The notes beneath the pieces were generated by a model. It did not search any database, was not told the DNA's origin, and saw nothing but the letters and a program-made list of their open reading frames with translations. Both the position numbers and the translations under genes were made by a program. A DNA stretch of 64,000 nt from Globodera rostochiensis (lineage: Eukaryota; Nematoda; Chromadorea; Rhabditida; Heteroderidae): the NCBI GenBank assembly GCA_018350325.1, contig JAEVLN010000004.1, positions 1,364,001-1,428,000 of the forward strand, in the 5' to 3' direction. This document shows, piece after piece, positions 1 to 10,010 of the stretch; positions within the stretch are counted from its first letter, which is position 1; the number at the start of each line of letters is the position of its first letter.

Positions 1-269
1 AATAACAACAACCCAATTTGTGGGTGGTGGGTGGCCATTTTGGTTGGACACTGACTGCTCTCATCCGGGCAATGCATTAAAAAAGAAAAAATCCGAAATT
101 CACTCATTATTTCCTTTAATTACCCATTCATCCGGCAGCAGACAAATTCCGGCAAAATTCGTTTAAATTAAACAAAAAGAATTTAAATTTCTCTAATCTT
201 TTTGAAACTGTAAATGAGTTAAAACCTGCACTGTTCGCCATTAAGCAAGCCAACAGTACCGTGTCGAAA
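1..269. other. Upstream non-coding sequence of first gene
   Basis: AT-rich sequence with no convincing coding exon. The window may cut off the promoter or a 5' exon of the gene starting at 270. No core promoter element could be identified. Confidence 0.4.
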
Positions 270-2048
270 ATGTACAGTACCGTGTCCCGGAGCGGCACAT
301 CTTCGACCAGTACTCCACAACAACAACAACTGCAGCAGCTCCTGCCAGCAGCAGAACGCCCGGATGACGCGGCTGGTGCCCAACGTCCGTCAACGCGTCG
401 TGGCGGCAGGCCCGAAAGCAATGGCCAAAGCGGCGGCGGCGGCGGCACAAGTGCCGACGGAAGCAGCCAAGTCGACGGAGGTCCTTTTCAAAAATTTAAA
501 ACAAAATGCCAAAAAATTTGGCACTTTTTAAGAAGGATACTCAGCCTCCAGTGGCGGCAGCAGCAGCAGCACCACCAGCCGACCGAAGCAGCAGCAGCAG
601 CAGCAAAAGAGTGTGGACGTTTGGACACGTCGCGACCATCGGCTCAACAGCAGCGGCTCATCCTCTTTGACGAGCGCTTCGTCTTCCGGAAGCAGAACGT
701 CGGCCGCCGACGCTCGCCGACCGGAAACGGAAGAAGTGCCGCGGCACAACGCCGCGTATCCGGAACTCAGTGAGCCAGAACGCTACACGGACGATGACCA
801 GTTCGAGTCGGACGAGGACAATGCGAAGCGGAAGGACGCGGATGGGGAGCAGTTCACGAAAAGATTGTATGGCAAAAAATGGCATTTTAAATCATTTCCC
901 GGACGCTTCCGTTACAAATTCCAAAGGCATGAATTGGTGGCTTCGCAACGCACGCGCAGTTTGCGCGATCCGCTGCTGCCCGCTGCATTGGCACGACAGC
1001 AAGCAGTACAAGCACCGCCTGCTGCACTCCCACCACCGTTGACGCCGCCCTCACTGCATCATAGTGCCAACAATTCGCGCGCATCTTCCCGCAAAAGCTC
1101 AATGACCAACGCGAAGAACGCGGCTGAACATGGCGATGGCATATCACCAGCAGTTGAGGGTAAAGCAGCGTTCAGCAATTTGTGGCCATAACCAATAATG
1201 GTCGCAAATTTGTTCAAAAATATTTTAATATTTTCATAAAATTAATAATTTGACGCGAGTTGGTGTAAATTTAATTTAAACTTACTGGACTCTGTTAAAG
1301 CATTGGATCATATGGTATCTAATTTAAAATAATTATTAAAAAATAAATTTTATAAATCATTATTTAAATTTAAGTTTCCGCGCGCCGACTTCAACGGACC
1401 GATCAAAGCAACGGATGGCTGGAGGAAACAAATGCTGAAAATGACTCACAAAAAGACTCACCGCGTAAATCAATCACTTCATCAAATTTGAACCTTTTTT
1501 TAAATCGATCGCTGATCGGAAAACGAATTTGCCATGACAAAAACCCCTAACATTCAAGGCAGTCGCCCGCCGGCATTGGCACCGTTTGTCAGCCGATTGC
1601 CCGGCACAATTCTTCCGGCCAACAATGACAGCTCGAAAATGTCTTCAGGCAATAATTAAAATGCTTACAAAAAATCCGCAAGATTATATAAATTGTTGAA
1701 CGTTCAGCAAGGCGACAAAGTAGCGGCAGTCACGATGTGCAAAATCGTCGTCCAACCAAGGAAATATCAATGGAAAAAATTCCACTTGGCTTCGGCTCAA
1801 GTTCGAGCAGGTCGACTTTTTTGATTTTGTAAAAAGTTTAAAAAAACATTTTAATAAATTGTTTCAGAGGCTTTGTTTTGTCGGCCACCGGACGTACAGC
1901 TCCGGCAGCATTGGAGCAGCGACCGCGGCGCAATGCAAGCGCATCGGCAGCCATTCGGCGAAACAGTGCGGACAGCGCCACGTACAAAGTGCGCTCGCTA
2001 CCACCAGAAACAGCGGCTTTGTTTGCATTGATTCAGAAAATGATCTGA
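270..2048 (+). CDS. Ser/Gln-rich, largely disordered protein of unknown function (6 exons)
   Basis: I do not recognise this family. Six exons join in one frame: 270-480, 545-1159, 1375-1464, 1559-1648, 1708-1810 and 1868-2048, giving about 429 aa. Every phase matches (1, 1, 1, 1, 2), which is strong evidence for a real gene. The intron 1649-1707 needs a GC donor (CAG|GCAATA); the others are GT-AG. The start is the first ATG (270) of the open frame. The N-terminal half is poly-Gln, poly-Ala and poly-Ser. An acidic stretch (YTDDDQFESDEDNAKRKD) precedes a basic patch (GKKWHFKSFPGRFRYKFQRH). The rest is rich in Ser/Arg (RNASASAAIRRNSADS) and ends LPPETAALFALIQKMI. There is no membrane segment or signal peptide. 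A phosphorylated regulatory or scaffold protein is only a guess. Bases 867-926 have GT/AG ends and a length divisible by three, so they may be an optional intron. Confidence 0.7.
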
Positions 2049-2175
2049 ACTAGAGCCCAGAACGAGACGAGATCTCGATCTTGACGAGATTCTCGACTTC
2101 GAGATCCCGTCTCGAATAAAACTGAATTTTCGAGACCCGTTTTCGACAATCTCGTCTCGAGTCTCGCACCTGAAC
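2049..2175. repeat. GAGAC/CTCGT-rich interspersed repeat
   Basis: A stretch built from alternating CGAGAC, TCTCG and GAGATC words begins directly after the stop codon of the preceding gene. CTGAAC occurs at both borders and could be a remnant target duplication, but clear terminal inverted repeats are missing. Similar CTCGAG/TCTCGG-rich patches lie at about 21020-21120, 22915-23100, 29704-29835 and 60960-61060. Confidence 0.45.
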
Positions 2176-2254
2176 ACACTGATCCATGCTGTGTGGCTGG
2201 CTGGATCAGTGTCAGGATCAAAGCAATTTAAGTGTATAATGCCGAGACAACAAA

Positions 2255-4256
2255 ATGATCGGTCACAGAAAAATGTTTAAGGCATGGCTACGAAAGAAAC
2301 AGGAAGCGGGCCAAGCAAAAAGGCACAGAGAAGCGGCACGCGTCAAAGAGGAAGCGGAAAAACGGGCAGAACAGAAAAAGTCTAAAATAAAAAATGATAA
2401 CAATTTTATTTTGTAAAAGTTTTTCTTAAGATTGGCTGAGGTGAACTTTGAGCGCTGGAGGCGCGAGTTGGACACGCGAATTGCGGCGCGCAAAGTGCGC
2501 GACAAGCGTGCAGCGGAAGCGCACGCGGAACGCGAAAAGCGCGTCAAAGAGGAGCAAAAAGCGAATGCGGAAAAGGCAAACAAACGGCCAATATTTAGTG
2601 GAGGGGGCGGGAGCCCTGGGGGGATGCCGTCGGGGTTTCTCCAAGATCTTGCGCGAGATTGGGTTCTCGGCATCCCGGACTCTCTGGGTTGGGTTGATCG
2701 GCAAAAAATTGATCAAATCAATCCTTGATCAGGTTTATCAATTTTCTGTTAGACTTTTGCCCATTGGAAGCGTGCCGAGGAGGAGCGCCTGAGGCGCGAG
2801 CGTACCCACGCGCAAACTGCACTGTTGCAACGGCGGGCGGACGAACAGCGCCGCAAGGAGGAGAAGCGGACAAAAGCCGACACGGCCTTCCAGGAATGGT
2901 GAAGTTTACTTTTTATTACTATTAAATATATTCCGTACAAAATTTGGCATCCGTTAACCTCTGGCATTTAATGTGTTTATGCCCTTCAGGCTTAAGGAGC
3001 GGAACGAGCGGCGAACTGAGCGCGCGCGGTTGGAACACCAAAATGCGGAGGCATCAGAGCGCGAGCAGAATGAGCAGGCGGACAAGCGCAAGCAAATTGC
3101 GCATGAGGCTTACGACCTTTGGTCGCGCATGAAGGCACTGGCATAAAACAAATTATGGTTGCCCCCACGACCATTCGGGGTCGAGGGTTTTTCGGGGACG
3201 GCATTTCGGGGGTCGGGGTGCTTCGGGGACGGCATTTCGGGGTTCTTTAGGGATGGCATTTCGGGGGTCGGGGTGCTTCGGGGACGGCATTTCGGGGTTC
3301 TTTAGGGATGGCATTTCGGGGGTCGGGGTGCTTCGGGGACGGCATTTCGGGGGTCGGGGTGCTTCGGGGACGGCATTTCGGGGTTCTTTAGGGATGGCAT
3401 TTCGGGGGTCGGGGTGCTTCGGGGACGGCATTTCGGGGTTCTTTAGGGATGGCATTTCGGGGGTCGGGGTGCTTCGGGGACGGCATTTCGGGGTTCTTTA
3501 GGGATGGCATTTCGGGGGTCGGGGTGCTTCGGGGACGGCATTTCGGGGGCCGAGGGTTTTTCGGGGGCGGCATGTCGGGGGCCGAGGGTTTTTCGGGGAC
3601 GGCATTTCGGGGGTCGGGGTGCTTCGGGGACGGCATTTCGGGGTTCTTTAGGGATGGCATTTCGGGGGTCGGGGTGCTTCGGGGACGGCATTTCGGGGGC
3701 CGAGGGTTTTTCGGGGGCGGCATGTCGGGGCCGAGGGTTTTTCGGGGACGGCATTTCGGGGGTTGTGGTGCTTCGGGGACGGCATTTTGGGGGTCGGGGT
3801 GCTTCGGGGACGGCATGTCGGGACTTCTTCTAGGGAAGCGCAATTTCATTGATAAAATTCAAATTGCGCAAATTTCCCCCCCCCCCCCAAACGTAGGGCG
3901 AAGAACGGCGCTACACGCAAAGCGTTGCCTACCGAATTTTGGACTTTGAGCGTCAGGCATCCCAACGTTGGAGTTCCACCCCGTGGTTGCCGACCAGTCC
4001 GTCCACAGTCTCAAAAATTCATCGGCCATCCCCGGGACAGGTGGGCGGGTTTTGAAACAAATTTAGGCAAATTTTGCCGGATTTGGCATTGTAAAATGTT
4101 CAATTTTAGGCCAATGGCCGTCGACAGACTCTTGAGCGCCGGCTGGTACTGCCATTTACGCGCCTTTCATCCGCCGACCCCAAAAAGCAATTAAAGGCAC
4201 AAAAAAGTGTTGAAAATGGACGCCGCTCCGCCTCCGCACGACGAGCTTGGCGATGA
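2255..4256 (+). CDS. Coiled-coil protein, CCDC34-like (W-containing charged repeats)
   Basis: Six exons join in frame: 2255-2379, 2431 to about 2662, 2753-2898, 2990-3134, 3897-4040 and 4110-4256, giving about 312 aa. Almost the whole protein is charged helix (K/E/R/A-rich) punctuated by tryptophan motifs: MFKAWLRKKQE, NFERWRRELDTR, FAHWKRAEEERLRR, FQEWLKERNERR, YDLWSRMK. Regular W plus charged coiled coil is what the CCDC34/CCDC181 type of cilium-associated protein shows, so that is the tentative assignment. The exon-2 donor is uncertain (GATTGG|GTTCTC used). Exon 4 can end at a GC donor (AAG|GCACTG, 3134). Reading through instead gives a stop at 3145 and a shorter protein. The GC-AG intron 3135-3896 contains a G-rich minisatellite. 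The downstream exons (GEERRYTQSVAYRILDFE...) are open, of length divisible by three and in phase, which favours the longer form. Confidence 0.6.
3165..3895. repeat. G-rich minisatellite with conserved flanks (copy 1)
   Basis: About 20 tandem units alternate between a 31-bp form (GGTCGGGGTGCTTCGGGGAC plus GGCATTTCGGG) and a 24-27 bp form with GGTTCTTTAGGGATGGCATT. A variant carries GCCGAGGGTTTTTCGGGG. The array is followed by AAATTCAAATTGCGCAAATTT and a C run. A second array at about 9735-10005 has the same unit, the same leader (TTCGGGGTC.GGGTTTTTCGGG) and the same trailer, in the same orientation. This indicates a dispersed repeat rather than a local expansion. The many GGGG tracts could form G-quadruplexes. 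The array lies inside an intron of the coiled-coil gene. Confidence 0.85.
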
Positions 4257-5296
4257 AACTTTTAAAAAACAAAAGAAATTATTTCATTTTTGTTGTACTT
4301 TTCTTGCCTCCTATTTTTGTGATCGAATTTGTTTCAATTCATTCAGAAAAGTGCCGCCCAGGACCAATTTAGGGATAACCCCGGAAGGCAAATGAATCCC
4401 ATTGAAATTGAGGCTAAATTTAAAACACACCTGCTTATTAGGCTAATTGGACTATTTAATCTTGCGCATCGCTGGAGAACGGCTTCAACAAAAAAGTTTG
4501 TAAATAGTTGACTCTATCCAAAAGTGGCAATTTTGAAAATTGTAAATTTAAACAAGCCAATCTTTTGCCTTCCTTCCTTCATGCAATCATTAGAGTGAAC
4601 GTTTCGAGATTCTTGTCGAGATTTTTAATCAAAATGTCGATCGATTCGTAAGTCCAGGCTTTACAATCACTCAACCCTCACATTTGTTTATTTATAACGC
4701 TTCTACAACAAAAACTGTTTAATACACACATACCTAGTACATCATATTCACTCTTGAATTCAACCCCTTGGGGGGAATGAATGCAGCTGCCGCCGTGGGG
4801 GGTGGGAGGGGGGCGGCGGGGAGAGCCGTTTTGTGTGCTCTCCCCTCATCCCTCCCCCCCCCCCATTCTACACAAATACTGCTTTGTGTAGAGAGTAAGG
4901 GGCCGGCCGTGGAGGCTCCCCCCCCCCCATTTACTCCCCCCCCCCACACAATGAGACGACCAATGAATGTATCGATCCACTCTCACCGCAACCGCCACCA
5001 CCAACAAAATGTCCTCAAACACTCACATCCCTCCGCTTTTCACATTTTTTATGTTTTTTTATCCCCCCCCCGCCTATGATGCCCAAAAATTCATGCCGTC
5101 GTTCAACCAGCGCTGAAATGTTATGATGCTTTACCCCGGGCACATCCATATCGGGATGCAGACAAATTCCCGATCAGTCTTTGGGCTTTCCGCGCTGGTC
5201 GGAATGCCGACAAATTCCCTATCAGTCTTTTGCCCATAAAAGTGATCTGGCCACCGAATAATGATGGACTGTCTGTAATTTAAATTTATTTGATAA
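4257..5296. other. Intergenic region with C/G homopolymer tracts
   Basis: No well-supported gene. A short open frame (ATG 4216, MDAAPPPHDELGDETFKK) overlaps the end of the previous CDS. It could splice to an exon near 4346 (KSAAQDQFRDNPGR), but the evidence is thin. Positions 4840-4960 hold several runs of 8 or more C with G-rich partners. A short direct repeat (GACAAATTCCC..ATCAGTCTTT) occurs at 5161 and 5209. Confidence 0.35.
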
Positions 5297-7655
5297 ATGA
5301 AAACGGAAGAAGCATTGCTTAATCTTGATTTACTCCATCAACAGATGTCTCCGATCCGACAGACTTTCTTCAAAGCTCTTGTAAGTGGTCAAATTGCCTA
5401 AATTTTATTGTTATGCATATTTAATTATTCCAATTAAATTAATTCAATTATTAATAATATATCAAATTAAATTCAATTCACTGGTCGGAGTTTGTTTGTT
5501 TCTTTTGTTCACCAACTGATTGGAAGTTTTTGTTTAGGGTGCTCCGGTTGTGGTCGATGAACGTGATGAGATCACGCGACAGCGCCTTCTGTTCACGGCA
5601 GTCCTTCGCGAGCATTTTGAGGCGCTGTTCAACGCCTCCGGCGGACCCGAAGACCGTGCCGCCAAATGGGAGGAGGTGCTTATGCGAGTGATCAATCGAA
5701 TGCTTTAACAATTTTTAATGGTTGTGACAGATACGGCATTTGATGATCGAGCAGGGCACGCACACTTTGCTGGACAAAGATTGGAAATACGTTGCCGGAT
5801 GCTATTGGCAAAATATTCGCAAAGTTTGTGAGCCCAAAAGTTACGCGTAATTCGATCAGTGATCGTTAAACAAACAGAATTCTTTTCCTCCCCCCTCCGG
5901 GGATATTTTGATTATTAGTAAAGAATTTGGACTGTTTTTGAGATTGGTGATCCACGACACATTGATCGGCTGGCATTCATATTATTTTATAATCTGAAAT
6001 TTTTTAAAAGGAATTTTTTGATATTTAGCATAATTGAAAAATAGCAAAATATAAAATTAAAATAATATTTAAATAATTCGCCCATTTATTTGCTTTTGCA
6101 GGAATCAATTCGGCGCTTGGCCAAACTGCGAGTTGGCTCTGCTAAACAACCGCGACCGTCCCAATTGGAGTTGGACGAAGCCGTTAGTGACATAATCAGT
6201 CGTCGGGGTCCTAACGCTGTGCGGTTTTGGTGCAATTAAAATTATTTATTAACCCGAAGCCGGGGATTTTTGAATTTTCAAACAAAATTTTTGAAATTTC
6301 CGGCCTCCTAAATTTGTTCTTCCATCAGCAGTTGGAGACTGTGCTGCGCAACTACAGCAAATGGCATGACGACGAGGAAGGCGTGGAACAGCAAGTACAG
6401 CTCCAACTCCAGCACCGTCTCCTCCAACATCCGGTTGAAGATGATCACCAGCTACATCAGCAGACTGACATGGCGGGCTTGACCCCAACAGCAAATGTTG
6501 AGCGTGAAAGCCGCCACAAATCGGACAGTCCCGTCATGGCCGGTTTGTTCGACCATCAACCAACCTTAAACCCAACAATAATCACGTTAAATGTGGCATT
6601 TAAGAAGGGCATGAGGCGGAGCTAGTGCTGTCCAACCAGGCTGCACTTGCCCAACTTGTGCACAATGCGACCGCTTCTTCTTCTGCCATTACGGTGGTTT
6701 CATGCTGTTCACCGCCGTCATCGTCGTCTGCATCGTCGACGCCTGCCAAGCTGGTGCTGGACCACAACCATCAGCAGCAGCAGCTGCACAGGCAAAGTCC
6801 AAGCCGTTCATCAACAACACCGAAACTGCAACAACATCATCAGCAGCACAACAATCTGATGATGAACAACAACAGCAGCAGCAGTGGCCAGAGCTATTAT
6901 ACGCCGAATGCTGTTGGTGTTGGTGGTGTTGCTGCAGCGGCGCCGATTGATGAAAATCCATCGGCCAGCCTTGGTGAGGAGGCCTCTGTTTCATTTGATC
7001 CTCGAGCTCGAACAACTATTCTAACCGGGTGTAGGGCTTTTAACCCCTGGGTTTTTAATTTTAATCAAATTCTTTTAAACCGGGTCGTATCAAAAACCCG
7101 GTTAACCGGGTACGAAATCATAAACCGGGTCCCCAAATCCCGGTTTTAAATGCGGTCTTGTCCTACCCTGATTAAAAGAATCGGATTAAGATAAATTGCT
7201 CCTGATCAAAGGCCGATTTTCAACTTCATAGCTGTGCATAACGCTAGAATATAAGGATTAACTCATTTATTCGGAAATATTTATTATTATTATCAGACCA
7301 ACCATTCAACATTCTTAGTCCGATCAGAACGGTTTGAAAAAACAAAGTTCACGATTTTTCGTCAGGCAAATTGGTGTCTCGAACGCATTCGTTGCTGCTC
7401 AACGGCGGTTTTGATGGGATGGCGACTGATTTTGAGCAACAGATCAGGCAGCTCGTGACCGGCTACAAGGCGTGGATGTTTGACCAATTGTTCCAGCAGG
7501 ACGACTCAGATCAGACGAGCACAACACTGGTGATGGTTGACGGAACGCTGTCCGGTTTGGCGAGCAGTAACAGCAACACAATCACCGCATCAACATCAGC
7601 AACAACTGGAATAGCAGTTTCCACCAACAGTGCCAAACGGGCCAGGATGTTGTGA
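5297..7655 (+). CDS. Myb/SANT-like (regulatory protein zeste-type) putative DNA-binding protein
   Basis: Seven exons with matching phases: 5297-5380, 5538-5675, 5731-5823, 6102-6218, 6329-6503, 6605-6973 and 7366-7655. They encode about 421 aa. Residues about 35-125 (RQRLLFTAVLREHFEALF, AAKWEEIRHLM, WKYVAGCYWQNIRKESIRR) form a helical Trp-containing domain. It resembles the Myb/SANT-like domain of zeste-type regulators, which binds DNA or chromatin. The middle is low complexity (poly-Gln, poly-Ser, HNHQQQQLH, MMNNNSSSS). The C-terminus has another helix (FEQQIRQLVTGYKAWMFDQL), then Ser/Thr repeats and a basic end (AKRARML). A nuclear transcription regulator is likely by inference. An alternative start is the ATG at 5345, directly after a CAACAG acceptor that could take a spliced leader. 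Intron 6974-7365 contains a MITE-like repeat. Confidence 0.75.
7018..7172. repeat. ACCGGGT-rich palindromic MITE-like repeat in an intron
   Basis: The motif AACCGGGT or its complement occurs about seven times in 155 bp, in both orientations, between TAACCGGGTGTAGGGC and GTCCTACCCTG. Imperfect GGGTAGG/CCTACCC ends and internal palindromes suggest a small non-autonomous DNA transposon, but no clean target duplication was found. Confidence 0.45.
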
Positions 7656-8161
7656 TTGTATAATGGGATGAAATGTTGTTGGCCCAATAAGGAAAATTTG
7701 GCGATCTAATTTACACTGCTTTACATGTGCCCGTTTTGAAATTTTTGTCTTAATAAATTATTTTTTTATTTAACGGCACATTTCGGCTCGGTACAAAGAA
7801 TTATGGGGACAATTAACGGCACATTTCGGGCTCGATACAAAGAATTAATCGCCGTCTTCTGTCCATACATTCGTTGGGCTTACTCGGACCTTTGTCTTAC
7901 GAATGGGTGAAATAGACGAAATGATTCCGTATCGGTACGGGCCGAACAGCTTACACTTACAAGGGCAAAACGGGCTAAAAGCCGGTAACCCGTAGAAGTG
8001 GGCCAAGGACCCATGGAAACCCGTATATGAGCCCGGCCGAGATGTCTACATACAATGGATTGAGAATAAACATTTGTATTTATATATAACAAAATAATTA
8101 CCTTTAAAATAATAATAACAAAAATCTTTACATTTAATCAAATGCCTAACAAAATAACAAT
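7656..8161. repeat. Intergenic region with a tandem doublet and a duplicated block
   Basis: No gene. At 7770-7848 a unit of about 43 bp (TTAACGGCACATTTCGG...) is present twice in tandem. From about 7885 onward the sequence (TTACGAATGGG.GAAATAGACG, then TTCCGTATCGGTACGGGCC) is repeated at 12995-13020 and 13265-13470, in the same orientation. This marks the start of a segmental duplication that continues into the fragment at 8162-8400. Confidence 0.6.
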
Positions 8162-8400
8162 CGCAAATCTTTCCACTCAATTCGCCATCCTTCTCTTTTC
8201 TGCCTTAGCCAGTAATTGCTCCGCCTTCGCCACCACTTCCTCGTAAGCGCTCTTCGCCTTCACCAACTTCTGAGCGACAACGGCACCCTTTTGCATGTCT
8301 TCAACGTTCTTGTTGACACTTTTCTGCAATAAAAAGGAACTTGAATCCAACCAATCACATTTAGAATTTCAAAAAAACGAAATACCTCCAAATTGTGTCG
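8162..8400 (-). pseudogene. Truncated duplicate of the 13.6-14.4 kb coiled-coil gene (last exon and part of exon 3)
   Basis: On the minus strand this is nearly identical to the last exon, last intron and first bases of exon 3 of the gene at 13572-14420 (SVNKNVEDMQKGAVVAQKLV on both). The copy breaks at about 8397, where the sequence switches from that gene to a fragment resembling the M41 peptidase gene. No start codon or upstream exons remain, so it is a duplication relic unless it is spliced to the adjacent fragment. Confidence 0.75.
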
Positions 8401-8505
8401 CATTTGATGCCCTTGTCGCTGGCCGCCGACTCCAGTGCCGCGTCAGCCCATCACTGGTGGCACTTTGGACGCAGGTGACCTTTTGTTTTGAAATTGTTTT
8501 TTTTC
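8401..8505 (-). pseudogene. Fragment duplicated from the adjacent M41-like peptidase gene
   Basis: The minus strand reads VTC..SATSDGLTRHWSRRPATR, matching VTCIATERSDGLTRHWSKRPATR in the intact gene around 9290-9350. The homology stops abruptly at the coiled-coil exon relic, so two gene fragments are fused head to tail here. Confidence 0.6.
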
Positions 8506-8633
8506 TTAATCACTGTGTTTGCGCAAATTTCGGGTTTTGCTCCCCGCCGTTTTGCCCCCGGGGGCGTCACACCTTTTAATTTAAAAAAAAGAATATGACA
8601 TTACAATCAAAAATAACAATATTCGGTTCAGAT

Positions 8634-9561
8634 TTATTTGACAAGTTTTTTTTGTAAAAAATGTTTGGTAGCAAATCCGCGGGAGCAAACGGCAGGTCCA
8701 ATGGCGGGAGCAAAACGTACGCCACTCTCTTGCAAAATTTTTTTATAATACTTTGTATAATTTTTTGGCCAACGCCATCTACAAAAAACAGGTTTAATTT
8801 TTGAAAAATAGAAAAAATGCCAGAAAAGCTACTATTGGCGTTCCAAATATACCTTGCGGAGCAATGGGCGGCGTTTTCTAAGATAGTGTAGGCGGTGTGG
8901 TAGGCCCGCTCGATAATCCGCTCCGCCCTTCTATTGAGCTCGGCGCGGGTCCGGCGCCCGGCCGTCAAAGCGCGCCAAGAGCGGAGCGTTTTGACGAGCT
9001 TTTAGGAAGCAAATTAGTTTTTCAGCCGAGTTCTTTCTTAGTATTTTCGAAAGATCTAAGTCTTTAGAATATTTTTGCAAAAATAAGCCGCCAAAAAGCA
9101 ACTCCTCGGCGGCCTTGCCCACCAGCTGTAGTATTACACCTAGTGTAAACCGCAAGCAGAAGTACTTGCCTCGCCATTTGCTCCATTTAGCCTCGTCGGA
9201 GATGTGGCCGATCGAATGGCCGAACATCAGTACTTTGGCGGCCTTTCCGCCGAGCTTTATGGCGATCTCGGCCTCCAAGGACGACCGAGTCGCTGGGCGT
9301 TTCGACCAATGTCGAGTCAGCCCATCGCTGCGCTCGGTGGCGATGCACGTGACCTTTTGTTTGCAATTTATTATATTTGTGTAATTTTTTGTAAAGACGC
9401 CCGCCGTCAATTTGAAACCAGACATTGAAACAATGTCCAGCCTCGTGAAAACATATCCTTGTTTTCGAATAATCGCCTCCTTCGGCGGACCGAAAGAGGC
9501 GATTGAACTCCTTCAATTGCTTGCCGCGCTTTTTAGCTAAGCGTTGCTGCTTTCGGGCCAT
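8634..9561 (-). CDS. Peptidase M41 (FtsH/i-AAA-like) domain protein without an AAA module
   Basis: The minus strand encodes a short basic leader (MARKQQRLAKKRGKQLKEF), then the zinc-protease motif FHEAGHCFN. Next come VTCIATERSDGLTRHW, a helix LGGKAAKVLMFG, a second similar helix LVGKAAEELLFGG and YSKDLDLSKIL, then RRAERIIERAYHTAYTIL. In M41 peptidases the order is HEAGH, KVTI..RG, LGGRAAEE..FG, a Zn-ligand Asp in GA..DL..A, and a V..I...AY..A..LL helix, so the match is in order. HExxH is intact and an Asp occurs in KDLDL. The AAA ATPase domain found in FtsH/YME1 is absent upstream. A frame change near 9420 fits a short intron (AAT|GTCTGG to AAAAG|GTCACG). Another near 8960 is not resolved and may be a frameshift. 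After a GTATAT donor near 8860 a last exon ends at 8634. It may be active or decaying. Confidence 0.55.
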
Positions 9562-9734
9562 TAAGATCTTTAAAAATAATTATTTAAATTTGGGGGCACA
9601 TAAAAAAATTAAGCTAATTTTAGTTTGTTGTTAGACAAACCCTCTTGGAATTATTTAATGGGTTTTAGCGTTTTGTTTTCCAAATGAATTTGTTTTATCT
9701 TTTTGCTTTTATTAATTCAACAATCGACCTTTCG

Positions 9735-10005
9735 GGGTCAGGGTTTTTCGGGTTGGCATGTCGGGGTCGGGGTGCTTCGGGGACGGCATTTCGGGGGTCG
9801 GGAGGGGGAGTCGGGGTGCTTCGGGGACGGCATTTCGGAGGTTGGGGTGGGACGGCATTCGGTCGGGGTGCTTTGGGGACGGCATTTGGTCGGGGTGCTT
9901 TGGGGACGGCATTTCGGGGGTCGGGGTGATTCGGGAACGGCATGTTGGGGGTCGCGGTGCTTTGGGAATTCAAATTGCACGAATTTCCCCTCCCCTAAAT
10001 AGAAG
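9735..10005. repeat. G-rich minisatellite with conserved flanks (copy 2)
   Basis: Shorter array of the unit seen at 3165-3895 (TCGGGGTGCTTCGGGGACGG), with degenerate variants (TCGGTCGGGGTGCTTTGGGG). It shares both the leader and the trailer (AATTCAAATTGCACGAATTT followed by C-rich sequence) with copy 1. The surrounding region is intergenic. Confidence 0.8.
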
Positions 10006-10010
10006 GTAAA

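Noticed and set aside
3165..3895. CRISPR-like regular repeat array
   Set aside because: Repeats are contiguous and the spacers are themselves repeats. The genome is eukaryotic, so this is a minisatellite.
3153..3949. Several long overlapping open frames on both strands rich in Gly or Pro (FRGSGCFGDG, NAVPEAPRPPKC repeats)
   Set aside because: They are translations of the G-rich minisatellite. Multiple frames and both strands are open at once, they lie in an intron, and the same array at 9735 shows the same artefact.
8295..8579. 94-codon plus-strand open frame
   Set aside because: Antisense to the duplicated coiled-coil and M41 fragments. No independent support.
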